From: an uncultured Eubacteriales bacterium
GTDB lineage: Bacteria; Bacillota; Clostridia; Oscillospirales; Acutalibacteraceae
Direction: 5' to 3'
Length of the DNA stretch: 64,000 bases
NCBI GenBank assembly: GCA_934466515.1
Contig: CAKSLH010000004.1
Location: 162,913-226,912 of the forward strand
In this document: one piece after another, positions 1 through 8,627 of the stretch
How positions within the stretch are numbered: position 1 is the first letter of the stretch
How the letters are laid out: each line of letters opens with the position of its first letter
The notes under the pieces: model-generated
What the model was told of the DNA's origin: nothing
The model's input: only the letters and a program-made list of their open reading frames with translations
The model's database searches: none
Translations under genes and position numbers: made by a program

Positions 1-1
1 G

Positions 2-478
2 CTATACTATCATTACGGAATAAAAAAATATCCCGTGGAAAATAAAATTTTCGGAGTTTTCAAGCATAAGGTCACCTATAAAAACTCAATTCTTTTCCGC
101 GGATTTGACGATAGCTTTATGGTTCCCCAGTCCCGCCACACAACGGTTAAAAAAGAGGAAATAAAGGCTGTTAAAGAGCTTAAAATTTTAGCTGAAAGCG
201 ATGAAACGGGCGTTTATGCGGTTTCGTCGAAAAACGGCAAGCAGATTTTTATAACGGGTCACAGCGAGTATGACGCGAATACCTTAAAAAATGAATATTT
301 CAGAGACTTAAACGCGAATAAGCCTATTGAAATTCCTAAAAACTATTTCCCGGGAAACAATCCGCAAAATGAGCCCGAGGTAACTTGGCGCGCTCACGCA
401 AATCTGCTTTATTCAAACTGGCTTAACTACTTTGTTTACCAGACTACACCGTATGATGTTGAAAAGATAAATAAGTAA
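2..478 (+). CDS. metA: Homoserine O-acyltransferase, C-terminal part (5' end outside window)
   Basis: This enzyme acylates homoserine with succinyl- or acetyl-CoA, the committed step of methionine synthesis. The frame is open from the first bases, so the gene starts upstream; the GTG near base 35 is an internal Val codon. About 158 C-terminal residues remain. Family signatures seen are HYGIKKYP at the left edge, RGFDDSFMVPQSRHT, and ITGHSEYD, which carries the His and Glu (GHxEY) of the Cys-His-Glu triad; the Cys lies off the window. The acyl donor cannot be told from this half. It ends at a strong terminator. Confidence 0.93.
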   Translation, partial: LYYHYGIKKYPVENKIFGVFKHKVTYKNSILFRGFDDSFMVPQSRHTTVKKEEIKAVKELKILAESDETGVYAVSSKNGKQIFITGHSEYDANTLKNEYFRDLNANKPIEIPKNYFPGNNPQNEPEVTWRAHANLLYSNWLNYFVYQTTPYDVEKINK

Positions 479-480
479 AA

Positions 481-533
481 AAACAAACACCCCGCAGTTT
501 TCATTATCGTGAAAACTGCGGGGTGTTTGTTTT
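481..533 (+). terminator. Rho-independent terminator of metA
   Basis: A near-perfect inverted repeat (AACACCCCGCAGTTTTCA against TGAAAACTGCGGGGTGTT) starts just after the metA stop and is followed by a T-rich tract. The A-run on the other side means it could also stop transcripts from the opposite strand. Confidence 0.9.
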
Positions 534-867
534 AGACGCTAGACATTAGATTTTAGACATTAGACAAATGTGCGGCTTAGCCGCGGATATAACCAAACCC
601 TTCCGGCTGAAGTGGAGGCTTGGTTTCAGCAGAGACTAAAGAAAGGCTCCCTTCTTATGCGTCAGCATACAGAGGGGAGCTGTCAGCGTTAGCTGACTGA
701 GGGGTATTCTTCCAGATGCTAGACATTAGACTTTAGATATTAGACCAATGTGTGCCTTACGGCACGCAATTAAAAAGAAATTCCTTTAAGTCTAACATCT
801 ACCATCTAGTGTCTAGTATGTGGGGTATTCTCTAATGTCTAACATCTACCATCTAATATCTAAACAT
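534..867. repeat. Cluster of short TAGAYATTAGAC-type repeats around a palindromic core
   Basis: This 330-base stretch has no gene. It opens with GCTAGACATTAGATTTTAGA and has a second similar copy near 716-748. The same words recur inverted near 790-820 and 834-862 (GTCTAACATCTACCATCTA). Between them lies a GC-richer core (about 643-711) with two hairpins, GGCTCCCTTC.../...GAGGGGAGC and GTCAGCGTTAGCTGAC. I know similar words as dispersed repeats in Ruminococcaceae genomes, but origin and function are unknown to me. The rightmost unit overlaps the stop codon of nifU. Confidence 0.7.
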
Positions 868-1291
868 GGCAGTGTGCACAGGAAGCGCAATCGGGGAAAT
901 CCTTTTTATCGTAGGAAATTCCGTTTTTGTCATAATAATCCTTGACCGCTGCCTTGATTGCCTCTTCGGCTAAAACCGAGCAGTGCATTTTGTGTGCCGG
1001 CAGACCGTCAAGTGCTTCTGCGACAGCTTTATTAGAAAGCTTGAGCGCCTCGCTTAAGGGCTGTCCCTTTATCATTTCGGTTGCCATTGAGCTTGAAGCG
1101 ATAGCCGAGCCGCAGCCGAAGGTCTCGAATTTTACATCGTCGATAACATTATCCTTAATTTTAAGATATATTTTCATTATGTCTCCGCATTTTGCGTTTC
1201 CGACCTCGCCTACGCCGTCGGCGTCCTCAATAACTCCGACATTTCTCGGATTTTTAAAATGATCCATAACCTTTTCGCTGTAAAGTGCCAT
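860..1291 (-). CDS. nifU: NifU/IscU-type Fe-S cluster scaffold protein
   Basis: Scaffold on which [2Fe-2S] clusters are built before transfer to apoproteins, using sulfur from the cysteine desulfurase encoded just upstream. The 143-residue protein has the whole IscU core: the Cys35-Gly-Asp37 motif, Cys60 in FGCGSAIASSS, and the KMHCSVLAEEAI segment with Cys104. The C-terminal tail adds Cys135, Cys138 and Cys141 beyond the core. It follows nifS by 12 bases, so the two are one operon. Its TAG stop lies in the edge of the neighbouring repeat cluster, so the last residues may have been reshaped by the repeat. Confidence 0.95.
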   Translation of the reverse strand: MALYSEKVMDHFKNPRNVGVIEDADGVGEVGNAKCGDIMKIYLKIKDNVIDDVKFETFGCGSAIASSSMATEMIKGQPLSEALKLSNKAVAEALDGLPAHKMHCSVLAEEAIKAAVKDYYDKNGISYDKKDFPDCASCAHCHV

Positions 1292-1303
1292 AATTATTAC
1301 TCC

Positions 1304-2491
1304 TTATAATTCAAAATTCTTTCTGCCCTCGACCTTGTCTCTCCAAAGAGGGGACATATCTCTTAAATATTTAACTACTTCTTTAACGGACTTGATAATA
1401 TAGTCTATTTCTTCGTCGGTTGTTTCCTCGCTGAGCGACAGCCTTAAAGAGCCGTGCGCGATTTCGTGCGGTCTGCCGATTGCAAGCAGAACATGGCTCG
1501 GGTCTAAGGAGCCCGAGGTGCAGGCAGAGCCTGAAGAGGCGGCTATACCTTTATCGTCAAGCATTAAAAGCAGACTTTCTCCCTCAATTCCCTCAAAACA
1601 GAAATTTACATTTGAGGGGAGGCGGCTTACGGGGTCGCCGTTAAGCGCGCTGTGAGGGATTTCCTTAAGTCCCGCTATAAGCCTGTCCCTTTTTTCGGTA
1701 TTTTCGGGAATTGTTTTTTCAAGCTTGCCGACAGCTTCCTTTAAAGCCGCCGACATACCTGCAATTCCGGCAAGATTTTCTGTTCCTGCCCGTTTTCCTC
1801 TTTCCTGAGCACCGCCTTCAATAAGACTTAAAAGCCTTATTCCTTTTTTCGCGTATAAAAATCCGATTCCCTTAGGACCGTGAAATTTGTGGGCTGATAC
1901 AGAAAGCATATCAATATTTTGCTCTTTAACATCAATTTTTATGTGACCTGCCGCCTGAACAGCGTCTGTATGAAAGGGTACCTTCTTTTCGCGGCATATT
2001 TTTCCGATTTCCTTTATCGGAAGAACCGAGCCTATCTCATTATTGGCGAACATAACGGTTACCAAACAGGTTTCGTCGGTTATCGCATCATTTACCTGCT
2101 CGGGCGAAATATTACCGTAAGAATGAACATCAAGATAAGTGACCTTAAAGCCCTCTTTTTCGAGCTTTTTTAGTGTGTGCAAAACAGCGTGATGCTCAAA
2201 TGCGGTTGAGACAATATGGGTCTTGCCCTTTGACTTTCCTGCATAGGCGGCGCTTAAAATTGCCTGATTGTCTGCCTCGCTTCCGCCGGATGTAAAATAA
2301 ATTTCATTGGGCTCGGCGTTAATACATTCCGCGATTTGCGTTCTCATTTTTAAAAGCTCCTCGGCGGCTTTCTGTCCTACAGAGTGGAGACTTGACGGAT
2401 TTCCGTAAATTTCTTCAAAATAGGGCTTCATCGCGTTTATCGCCGTTTTGCTCATTTTTGTGGTTGCGGCATTGTCGGCATATATATACAT
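1304..2491 (-). CDS. nifS: Cysteine desulfurase (NifS/IscS type)
   Basis: PLP enzyme that removes sulfur from cysteine as an enzyme-bound persulfide for Fe-S assembly. Visible features are the N-terminal YADNAATTKM motif, the PLP-binding Lys202 in VSAHKFHGPKG, the HTDAVQAAGH segment, and the catalytic Cys324 in SSGSACTSGSLDPSHVL, the longer mobile loop typical of the NifS/IscS group. At 395 residues it has normal length. A good RBS (AGGAGG) precedes the ATG. With nifU it makes a two-gene system with no IscR, IscA or HscAB nearby. Confidence 0.96.
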   Translation of the reverse strand: MYIYADNAATTKMSKTAINAMKPYFEEIYGNPSSLHSVGQKAAEELLKMRTQIAECINAEPNEIYFTSGGSEADNQAILSAAYAGKSKGKTHIVSTAFEHHAVLHTLKKLEKEGFKVTYLDVHSYGNISPEQVNDAITDETCLVTVMFANNEIGSVLPIKEIGKICREKKVPFHTDAVQAAGHIKIDVKEQNIDMLSVSAHKFHGPKGIGFLYAKKGIRLLSLIEGGAQERGKRAGTENLAGIAGMSAALKEAVGKLEKTIPENTEKRDRLIAGLKEIPHSALNGDPVSRLPSNVNFCFEGIEGESLLLMLDDKGIAASSGSACTSGSLDPSHVLLAIGRPHEIAHGSLRLSLSEETTDEEIDYIIKSVKEVVKYLRDMSPLWRDKVEGRKNFEL

Positions 2492-2528
2492 TTTATATCC
2501 TCCTTAAACATATAAATTTACTATGTAT

Positions 2529-2557
2529 ATATTATCACCGAAAAACATACTTGTCAA
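2529..2557 (-). promoter_or_regulatory. Sigma-A type promoter of nifS-nifU
   Basis: On the minus strand TTGACA (2552-2557) and TAATAT (2529-2534) are separated by 17 bases and lie about 40 bases upstream of the nifS start codon. Confidence 0.75.
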
Positions 2558-2570
2558 TAGGGTTTATAAA

Positions 2571-2606
2571 AAAATACCTGTTTCTTTTTTAAGAAACAGG
2601 TATTTT
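2571..2606 (-). terminator. Terminator of the metK-nfnAB operon
   Basis: A perfect 16-bp inverted repeat (AAAATACCTGTTTCTT and its complement) with a TTTT loop lies just past the nfnB stop. Its A/T ends allow termination in either direction, but the nearest upstream gene is nfnB. Confidence 0.85.
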
Positions 2607-2616
2607 AAAAACATTT

Positions 2617-4002
2617 TTATTGTTTTTTTAGTCTTTCGTCAATAGCTGCCGCCGCTTTTTTTCCTGCTCCCATCGCAAGAATAACGGTTGCGGCTCCCGT
2701 GACGGCGTCACCGCCTGCGTAAACTCCGTTCTTTGAGGTCATCATGTTCTCATCAACAACAAGACAGCCGCGGCTGTTTGCCTCAATGCCCTTTGTAGTG
2801 CTTCTTATAAGGGGATTCGGAGAGGTTCCTAACGCCATTATAACGGAATCTACATCTATAACAAATTCGCTTCCCCCTATTTCCTCAGGTCTTCTTCTGC
2901 CCGAGCTGTCAGGCTCGCCGAGCGCCATTTTAACACATTCGATACCCTTAACAACACTGTTTTCGTCGGTTAAAATGCGTTTCGGATTTGTAAGAAGCTT
3001 GAATTCAATCTGCTCTTCCTTGGCATGCTCGATTTCTTCTCTTCTTGCAGGCATTTCCTCATCGGAACGGCGGTAGATTATGTAGACATTTTCCGCTCCG
3101 AGTCTTTTAGCACAGCGTGCCGCATCCATAGCGACATTTCCGCCGCCTACAACCGCAACGCTCTTTGAGCGCTTAATCGGGGTGTCATACCCGTCAAGAT
3201 AAGCCTTCATAAGATTTATTCTTGTTAAAAACTCATTGGCGGAGTAAACGCCTACGGCGCCCTCGCCCTCAATGCCCATAAATCTCGGAAGTCCTGCACC
3301 CGAGCCTATAAATACGGCTTTAAAGCCCATATCCATTATTTCGTCAACCGATAAAACCTTTCCGATAACCATATCGGTCATAATCTTAACACCTAAACTT
3401 TTAAGCCCGTCGATTTCCTTTTTAACGATTGATTTAGGAAGTCTGAATTCGGGAATACCGTAAACCAAAACGCCGCCTGCTGTATGGAAAGCCTCGAAAA
3501 CGGTTACATCATAACCGCGCTTTGCAAGGTCGCCTGCACAGGTAAGACCCGACGGGCCTGCGCCGATAACGGCGACCTTTATTCCGTTTTTCTCGATTTT
3601 TGATTCGGGCTCGGAGCAGTTATTCATAAAATAATCTGCGGCAAATCTTTCAAGTCTGCCTATTCCTACGCTTTCGCCCTTTATTCCGCGGACGCATTTG
3701 CCCTCGCACTGCGATTCCTGAGGGCATACTCTTCCGCAAACTGCGGGAAGAGAGCTGGTTTCGGAAATTATTTTATATGCCTCTTCAAATTTTCCCTCGG
3801 CGATTTTTTCTATAAAATCGGGAATCTGAACATTAACGGGACAGCCCGAAACACAGGGCTTATTTTTGCAGTGAAGACATCTTTTTGCCTCTGCCATTGC
3901 CATTTCTTCGGTATATCCTAAGGCAACCTCTTCAAAATTCTTGTTTCTTACGAGCGGATCGAGATGCGGCATCTCGGTCTTTTTCGGCGACATATCAGCC
4001 AT
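2617..4002 (-). CDS. nfnB: NfnB / glutamate synthase small-subunit-like oxidoreductase
   Basis: Most likely the large subunit of the electron-bifurcating NADH-dependent ferredoxin:NADP+ oxidoreductase, which makes NADPH from NADH plus reduced ferredoxin. The 461-residue protein has two N-terminal [4Fe-4S] Cys clusters (CLHCKNKPCVSGCPV and CGRVCPQESQCEGKC), an FAD Rossmann motif (VIGAGPSGLTCAG, about residue 145) and an NAD(P) motif (VVGGGNVAMDA, about 284). The family also includes GltD, the glutamate synthase small subunit, and annotation often says gltA. Direct coupling to an NfnA-like partner, and no glutamate synthase large subunit nearby, favour NfnB. It overlaps nfnA by 8 bases. Confidence 0.88.
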   Translation of the reverse strand: MADMSPKKTEMPHLDPLVRNKNFEEVALGYTEEMAMAEAKRCLHCKNKPCVSGCPVNVQIPDFIEKIAEGKFEEAYKIISETSSLPAVCGRVCPQESQCEGKCVRGIKGESVGIGRLERFAADYFMNNCSEPESKIEKNGIKVAVIGAGPSGLTCAGDLAKRGYDVTVFEAFHTAGGVLVYGIPEFRLPKSIVKKEIDGLKSLGVKIMTDMVIGKVLSVDEIMDMGFKAVFIGSGAGLPRFMGIEGEGAVGVYSANEFLTRINLMKAYLDGYDTPIKRSKSVAVVGGGNVAMDAARCAKRLGAENVYIIYRRSDEEMPARREEIEHAKEEQIEFKLLTNPKRILTDENSVVKGIECVKMALGEPDSSGRRRPEEIGGSEFVIDVDSVIMALGTSPNPLIRSTTKGIEANSRGCLVVDENMMTSKNGVYAGGDAVTGAATVILAMGAGKKAAAAIDERLKKQ

Positions 4003-4822
4003 TGTTTTTTACCCCCAGTCTGCAAGCGTGCGCTTCCTCTTCCTTATAAAATCCGTTTCTGCGGATAAGCTCGTCGAAATCGACAAGATGTCCGTCGAAA
4101 TCGGGTCCGTCAACACAGGCAAATTTTGTTTCCCCGCCTACGCTTACTCGGCATCCGCCGCACATTCCCGTTCCGTCAATCATAATCGGGTTTAAGCTTA
4201 CTATTGTCTTTACGCCGTAGGGCTTGGTTGTAAGAGAAACAAATTTCATCATAACAACAGGACCTATTGCGATTACAAGGTCATACTCTTTGGTTTCAAG
4301 AAGTCTTTTAAGCACATCGGTTACAAAGCCCTTTTCGCCGTAGCTTCCGTCGTCGGTTGTGATATAAAGCTTATCGCAAACGGATTTCATTTCGTCTTCA
4401 AGTATTACAATATCCTTGCTCCTGAAGCCTGCAATCATTTCGGTGTGCACGCCCATATTATGAAGCGCCTTTGCCTGCGGATATGCAATCGCACAGCCTA
4501 CGCCGCCGCCGATTATAATTGCTTTTTTAGGTGTTCCGAATTCGGTAGGGCAGCCTAAGGGGCCTACAACATCCTTTATATAATCACCTGCGTTTAAAGA
4601 TACAAGCTTTTTCGTTGTAAATCCTATTGCCTGAACAACAATTGTAACCGTTCCGTTTTCGCGGTCGAAATCAGAAACCGTAAGCGGAATTCTTTCTCCC
4701 TTTTCGTCAATCCTCACGATTACAAACTGACCTGCTTTTACCTTTTTTGCAATAAACGGCGCTTCGATTTTAAGCTGTGTTACACTGCCGTTTAAAATAT
4801 TTTTTTCAATGATTTTAAACAT
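3995..4822 (-). CDS. nfnA: NfnA: sulfide/dihydroorotate dehydrogenase-like FAD/NAD-binding subunit
   Basis: Small subunit of the NfnAB transhydrogenase, of the ferredoxin-NADP reductase / PyrK fold. Its 275 residues show an N-terminal FAD-binding barrel (ending near IPLTVSDFDRENGTV), an NAD-binding domain starting IIIGGGVGCAIAYPQ, and a C-terminal [2Fe-2S] Cys cluster in MCGGCRV followed by FACVDGPDFDGH. The start codon is 13 bases after the metK stop with no terminator between, so metK, nfnA and nfnB should be co-transcribed. A PyrK role is unlikely without pyrD beside it. Confidence 0.9.
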   Translation of the reverse strand: MFKIIEKNILNGSVTQLKIEAPFIAKKVKAGQFVIVRIDEKGERIPLTVSDFDRENGTVTIVVQAIGFTTKKLVSLNAGDYIKDVVGPLGCPTEFGTPKKAIIIGGGVGCAIAYPQAKALHNMGVHTEMIAGFRSKDIVILEDEMKSVCDKLYITTDDGSYGEKGFVTDVLKRLLETKEYDLVIAIGPVVMMKFVSLTTKPYGVKTIVSLNPIMIDGTGMCGGCRVSVGGETKFACVDGPDFDGHLVDFDELIRRNGFYKEEEAHACRLGVKNNG

Positions 4823-4835
4823 TTTATCAGTTCCT

Positions 4836-6020
4836 TTATTCCTTGATTGCTTTTTTAAGCTCTTCTGTTTTATCTGTTTTTTCCCATGTGAAATCAGGGT
4901 CGGATTTTCCGAAATGACCGTAATTGCAGGTCTTTTCGTAAATCGGACGGAGAAGATTTAATTTGTCTATAATCGCCGCCGGTCTTAAATCGAAAACCTT
5001 TGTTACAGCCTCCGCGATTTTTTCATCGGGGTATGCTCCCGTACCGAAGGTATCTACATGCACCGAAACCGGCTTTGCAACGCCTATTGCGTAAGCTAAC
5101 TGAATTTCGCATTTTTCAGCAAGAGATGCGGCAACAATATTTTTTGCAACATATCTTGCGGCATAAGCGGCGCTTCTGTCAACCTTTGTCGGATCCTTGC
5201 CCGAAAATGCTCCGCCGCCGTGACGGGCAACTCCGCCGTAGGTATCGACTATAATCTTTCTTCCCGTAAGTCCGGTATCTCCGGCTGGACCGCCTATTAC
5301 AAATCTTCCCGTCGGGTTAATGAAAATCTTTGTGCTTTCATCTATCATATTTTCGGGAATTATCGGCTTTATAACATTTTCAAGTATTCCGTCTCTTAAT
5401 TCTTCAAGACTTACGCTTTCCTTGTGCTGGGAAGAAACGACTATTGCTTCTATTCTTTTAGGCTCATTGTCCTCGTATTCAACGGTTACCTGAGTTTTTC
5501 CGTCGGGATTAAGATAATCTAAAATTCCTTTTTTCCGTACCTCTGTAAGCCTGTATGAAAGCCTGTGGGCAAGATATGCAGGCATCGGCATAAAAGACTC
5601 GGTTTCATTGCAGGCATATCCGAACATCATTCCCTGATCTCCGGCACCCCTTAAATCGTATTTGTCGGCTCCGTTTTCCTTGTATTCAAGCGAATTGTCA
5701 ACGCCCATTGCAATATCGGGCGACTGCCTGTCAATTGAGGTGAATACAGCGCAGGTATTTCCGTCAAAGCAAGCGTCGGGTCCGTTATATCCGATATCGC
5801 AGACGGTTTTTCTCACAATCTGAGGAATATCGGGCATGGAAGAGGTTGTTATCTCTCCCATAACGGTTATAACGCCTGTTGTGCAGAAGGTCTCGCATGC
5901 AACGCGGGCATTTTTATCGTTTTTTAAAATTTCGTCAAGTATAGCGTCGCTTATGCGGTCGCATACCTTGTCGGGGTGACCCTCGGTCACCGATTCTGAT
6001 GTGAAAAGCATTTTTGACAT
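4836..6020 (-). CDS. metK: S-adenosylmethionine synthetase
   Basis: Makes S-adenosylmethionine from ATP and methionine. The 394-residue protein matches family length. Visible are the [16 protein letters not shown] motif at the N-terminus, the [12 protein letters not shown] hexapeptide region (about residue 125) and the glycine-rich [16 protein letters not shown] phosphate-binding loop (about 267). It is the first gene behind a SAM-I riboswitch and leads an operon with nfnA and nfnB. Confidence 0.98.
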   Translation of the reverse strand: MSKMLFTSESVTEGHPDKVCDRISDAILDEILKNDKNARVACETFCTTGVITVMGEITTSSMPDIPQIVRKTVCDIGYNGPDACFDGNTCAVFTSIDRQSPDIAMGVDNSLEYKENGADKYDLRGAGDQGMMFGYACNETESFMPMPAYLAHRLSYRLTEVRKKGILDYLNPDGKTQVTVEYEDNEPKRIEAIVVSSQHKESVSLEELRDGILENVIKPIIPENMIDESTKIFINPTGRFVIGGPAGDTGLTGRKIIVDTYGGVARHGGGAFSGKDPTKVDRSAAYAARYVAKNIVAASLAEKCEIQLAYAIGVAKPVSVHVDTFGTGAYPDEKIAEAVTKVFDLRPAAIIDKLNLLRPIYEKTCNYGHFGKSDPDFTWEKTDKTEELKKAIKE

Positions 6021-6054
6021 TTTTTCATTCTCCTGTTATCTCTTGCCTACCTAT

Positions 6055-6083
6055 CAAAAAGACCGCTCGAAAGCGGTCTTATA
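6055..6083 (-). terminator. Expression-platform terminator of the metK SAM riboswitch
   Basis: On the minus strand AAGACCGCTTTCGAGCGGTCTT followed by T5 makes a short intrinsic terminator between the aptamer and metK. It is expected to form when SAM is bound. Confidence 0.88.
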
Positions 6084-6088
6084 TAAAA

Positions 6089-6184
6089 CCTCATCTTTCG
6101 GATAATCCGCAGGATTTGGCACCTTAATTATAAATCAGGTTGCCGGGCTTCACAGGGCCTGTCCCTCCGCCGCTCTTGATAAGC
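6089..6184 (-). ncRNA. SAM-I (S-box) riboswitch aptamer
   Basis: Read on the minus strand, the S-box consensus is clear: CTTATCAAGAG, then GGAGGGACAGGCCC, TGAAGCCCGGCAACC, AAGGTGCCAAATCC, and the closing GAAAGATGAGG. P1 pairs CTTATC with GATGAG. In this class SAM binding frees the terminator and lowers metK expression. Through the operon it should also affect nfnAB. Confidence 0.97.
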
Positions 6185-6205
6185 AGATATTTATTTTACC
6201 TTTCT

Positions 6206-6233
6206 ATTGTAACATAACACCGGATTTTGTCAA
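6206..6233 (-). promoter_or_regulatory. Promoter of the metK-nfnAB operon
   Basis: Minus-strand TTGACA (6228-6233) and TACAAT (6206-6211) are separated by 16 bases and sit about 20 bases upstream of the riboswitch. The -35 overlaps the last codons of ribU. Confidence 0.75.
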
Positions 6234-6823
6234 CTGTTTTTTCTCAATATAGGCGTGATTTTTTTATAAATCAAAAAGCAAAGCACCGAGTCTGCAATCC
6301 CCTTAAAGAGCGTAAAGGGCAAATTAAAAATCAAAAGGGATTTAAACAGAGTGTCGCTTGCAGGCAAAATCGCTTTATACATTCCTATTATTGCGTCCAT
6401 AGGCATGCCGTAAATCACGGTGTAGGCAGGGTAAACAAACAAAAGATTTGTAAATACGCTCAGCACCGCCATGGATAAAGCTCCGATAACGCTTGCATAA
6501 AGCGCACCCTTTCTTGTGTGGTTCTTTTTATAGACAAGACCGCATACAAGCGAGAAAACAGCGCCTAAGATAAAGTTTGAAAGCTCGCCGACTCCTGCCG
6601 AATTCGTTACAAATAAATGCAGCAGATTTTTGATAAGACAAACGCCTATTCCGCTTATCGGGCCGAAGCAAAAAGCGGCAATAAGTGCAGGAAGCTCGGA
6701 AAAATCGAACTTGATAAAGGACGGAATGATAAACGGCATCGGAAATTCAAGAAGCATAAGGATAAATCCCACCGCTCCTAATACCGAGACAACGCAAATT
6801 TTTCTGACAGTTTCTTTTTTCAT
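6230..6823 (-). CDS. ribU: Riboflavin ECF transporter substrate-binding component RibU
   Basis: Membrane S-component that binds riboflavin and works with a shared ECF energizing module encoded elsewhere. About 197 residues with roughly six hydrophobic segments; family signs are GAVGFILMLLEFPMPF and IKFDFSELPALIAAFCFGP, where the conserved D-S-E-x-P of RibU is present. I use the ATG that follows GGGAG (MKKETVRK); a longer frame begins upstream inside the terminator and leader. The FMN riboswitch in the leader independently supports riboflavin uptake. Confidence 0.93.
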   Translation of the reverse strand: MKKETVRKICVVSVLGAVGFILMLLEFPMPFIIPSFIKFDFSELPALIAAFCFGPISGIGVCLIKNLLHLFVTNSAGVGELSNFILGAVFSLVCGLVYKKNHTRKGALYASVIGALSMAVLSVFTNLLFVYPAYTVIYGMPMDAIIGMYKAILPASDTLFKSLLIFNLPFTLFKGIADSVLCFLIYKKITPILRKNS

Positions 6824-6825
6824 AA

Positions 6826-6845
6826 AAATTTCTCCCTTTCGGGGA
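6826..6845 (-). promoter_or_regulatory. Hairpin over the ribU ribosome binding site
   Basis: Minus-strand CTTTCCCCGAAAGGGAGAAA folds a small stem that includes the GGGAG Shine-Dalgarno sequence. It may add translational control downstream of the riboswitch. Confidence 0.45.
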
Positions 6846-6863
6846 AAGAATATCACAGTAACA

Positions 6864-6896
6864 ATAAAAAATCCCCGTAAAAATATTATACGGGGC
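6864..6896 (-). terminator. Terminator in the ribU leader
   Basis: Minus-strand CCCCG...CGGGG around an A/T loop, followed by ATTTTTT, lies between the FMN aptamer and ribU. It is the expected off-state terminator of the riboswitch. Confidence 0.75.
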
Positions 6897-6926
6897 AAAA
6901 AATATAATATAAAAATGTAAATCCGA

Positions 6927-7035
6927 TTCTTCTTTCATCCGGACTTTAACCGTCGGTATCGGAATTTCACCGATTCAGCATAATGCTCGCGGACTTTAAC
7001 CGCCGGTGGGGAATTGCGCCCCGCCCCGAAGAACT
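6927..7035 (-). ncRNA. FMN riboswitch (RFN element)
   Basis: The minus strand carries the RFN consensus in order: TTCTTCGGGGC, CACCGGCGGTTAAAGTCCGC, GCTGAATCGGTGAAATTCCG, ACCGACGGTTAAAGTCCGGA and the closing AGAAGAA that pairs with the start. In this class FMN binding reduces expression of riboflavin synthesis or uptake genes; here the target is ribU. Confidence 0.97.
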
Positions 7036-7044
7036 TACATAAAT

Positions 7045-7073
7045 ATTATATGACTGTATTTTTAATTTGTCAA
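7045..7073 (-). promoter_or_regulatory. Promoter of ribU
   Basis: Minus-strand TTGACA (7068-7073) and TATAAT (7045-7050) have 17-base spacing and lie immediately upstream of the RFN element. The -35 overlaps the sigE stop region. Confidence 0.82.
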
Positions 7074-7768
7074 GATACAAAAGCCTTTTCTATCTGTTTT
7101 TTCAGCTTATCTATAATCCGCTTTTCAAGCCGTGAAATATAGGACTGCGAAATCCCTAAGGTATCGGCGACCTGCTTTTGAGTGTATTCCCTGTAGCCGT
7201 TCATTCCGAACCGCATTTCCATAATCTGCTTTTCCCTCGGCGGCAGCTCGCTGACAAATTTTTTTATAAGCGTTTTTTCGTCCTCGGTTTCAATCCCTCT
7301 TCCTACCTCGTCTGGCTCGGAGCCTAAGATATCGGAAAGCAAAAGCTCGTTTCCGCTCTGGTCGGTATTTAAGGGCTCGTCAATTGAAATCTCGTTTTTA
7401 AGAGAAGAAGTCTTTCTTAAATACATTAAAATTTCGTTTTCAATACACCTTGATGCGTAGGTTGCAAGCTTTATGTTTCTGTCGGGGCAGAAGGTATTGA
7501 CAGCCTTGATAAGACCTATTGTGCCTATTGAAATCATATCCTCTATATTTGAGCCGCTGTCAAATTTTTTTGCTATATAAACCACAAGCCTTAAATTATG
7601 AACTATCAGCTTTTCGTTTTTGTCGGGGTCGGAGCTCTCTAAAAGCCTTCTTTCCTCCTCGGCTGTAAGAGGCTCAGGAAGATTTTCGGGACCGTTTATA
7701 TAATATGTAGGGCTTAAAAGTCCGAGCCTTGAAAGAAATTTTATAATAAGTCTTTTAAACAGCTTCAT
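7070..7768 (-). CDS. sigE: Sporulation sigma factor SigE (mother cell)
   Basis: RNA polymerase sigma factor for early mother-cell genes, made as a membrane-tethered precursor. The protein has the pro-region with [10 protein letters not shown], region 2 ([12 protein letters not shown]...[15 protein letters not shown]...[18 protein letters not shown]) and a region 4 helix-turn-helix ([20 protein letters not shown]). The chosen ATG (MKLFKRL) has GGAG eight bases upstream; a longer frame starts 18 bases earlier. The gene follows spoIIGA, as in other spore-formers; sigG, often next in Bacillus and Clostridium, is absent here. Confidence 0.95.
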   Translation of the reverse strand: MKLFKRLIIKFLSRLGLLSPTYYINGPENLPEPLTAEEERRLLESSDPDKNEKLIVHNLRLVVYIAKKFDSGSNIEDMISIGTIGLIKAVNTFCPDRNIKLATYASRCIENEILMYLRKTSSLKNEISIDEPLNTDQSGNELLLSDILGSEPDEVGRGIETEDEKTLIKKFVSELPPREKQIMEMRFGMNGYREYTQKQVADTLGISQSYISRLEKRIIDKLKKQIEKAFVS

Positions 7769-7782
7769 GTTTAAATCTCCTG

Positions 7783-8604
7783 TCACATTAAAATATTGGG
7801 GTTTATAATTGCTCCGTGGTCTGAAATCGGCGTTTTTGAAATTGCGAGGACAGGCTTTGTAAGAACCGTGTTTTTTTCGCTTTGCTTTATAACTGCCCTG
7901 TCGCAGCGGTATCCGTCTAAAATCTGCGAGCCTGAAACAGTGCCTGTCGGTATCGCCCGATATCTTGATTTCAGGCTCTGCATGCTCGCATCCGTTTTAA
8001 AAAGACTGTCCGCGACGGATTTATCTACGATTATTATATCGCTCATTCCCATAATATCTGTTAGGCTGTTTCCCGAGTCGCAAAGAGCCGAGGTTGAGAC
8101 GCTGTTTCCGTCCGCCTCAAGGGTTATATCAACGCTTTTCGCATTTGAAAATTTGGAAGAAAAAATCTTTTCAAAAAGAGTTATCAAAAAATAGCCTACA
8201 GCGCTTGAAACTATCAGAACGACGGGGGAAATATCGAAATAAACCACCGCTCCTCTTACTGCCATGCCTTTAGGCGAAAACAGCGAAAACACCGCCCACA
8301 TAGCGCCTGCAAAAAGGCAGGTGACCCCGAAAAACACAAAGGAATTTTTAAAAAACGGTTTAATGCCCTTAATTCCGAAGCAAACAGCGCTTAATATAAA
8401 GCAGACAGCAAGCTTATATAATATATCAAGCAAAATAAAATTTTCGCTTATAAATATGTAAAGCGAGGATATTCCGCCGGCAAATGCCGCCGCGATAATT
8501 CTTAAAAGTCTGCAGCTTTGCTTTAAAAGCCTCATCGAAGCCCGAAGCAGAAAATAATCAATCACGGTATTTACCAGCACCAATATATCCGCATAAATTA
8601 CCAT
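7783..8604 (-). CDS. spoIIGA: Pro-SigE processing protease SpoIIGA
   Basis: Membrane aspartic protease that cleaves pro-SigE after a signal from the forespore. The N-terminal half has about five hydrophobic helices starting [18 protein letters not shown]; the C-terminal half holds the catalytic ALCDSGNSL motif (Asp near residue 176), as in retroviral-type aspartic proteases. I use the second ATG because GGAG lies at correct distance from it and almost abuts the first. sigE starts immediately downstream. Coupled with sigE it is diagnostic of endospore formation. Confidence 0.94.
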   Translation of the reverse strand: MVIYADILVLVNTVIDYFLLRASMRLLKQSCRLLRIIAAAFAGGISSLYIFISENFILLDILYKLAVCFILSAVCFGIKGIKPFFKNSFVFFGVTCLFAGAMWAVFSLFSPKGMAVRGAVVYFDISPVVLIVSSAVGYFLITLFEKIFSSKFSNAKSVDITLEADGNSVSTSALCDSGNSLTDIMGMSDIIIVDKSVADSLFKTDASMQSLKSRYRAIPTGTVSGSQILDGYRCDRAVIKQSEKNTVLTKPVLAISKTPISDHGAIINPNILM

Positions 8605-8627
8605 GCAAATCATCTCCGTTTAAAAAT

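Noticed and set aside
534..867. A CRISPR array
   Set aside because: The repeated words are short, unevenly spaced, and present in both orientations; there are no regular spacers and no cas genes.
2617..4822. Glutamate synthase (GltBD) operon
   Set aside because: The large GltB subunit is missing and the NfnA-like partner fits NfnAB.
7796..8194. 132-residue plus-strand ORF
   Set aside because: Antisense to spoIIGA, which has the catalytic DSGN motif and coupling to sigE.
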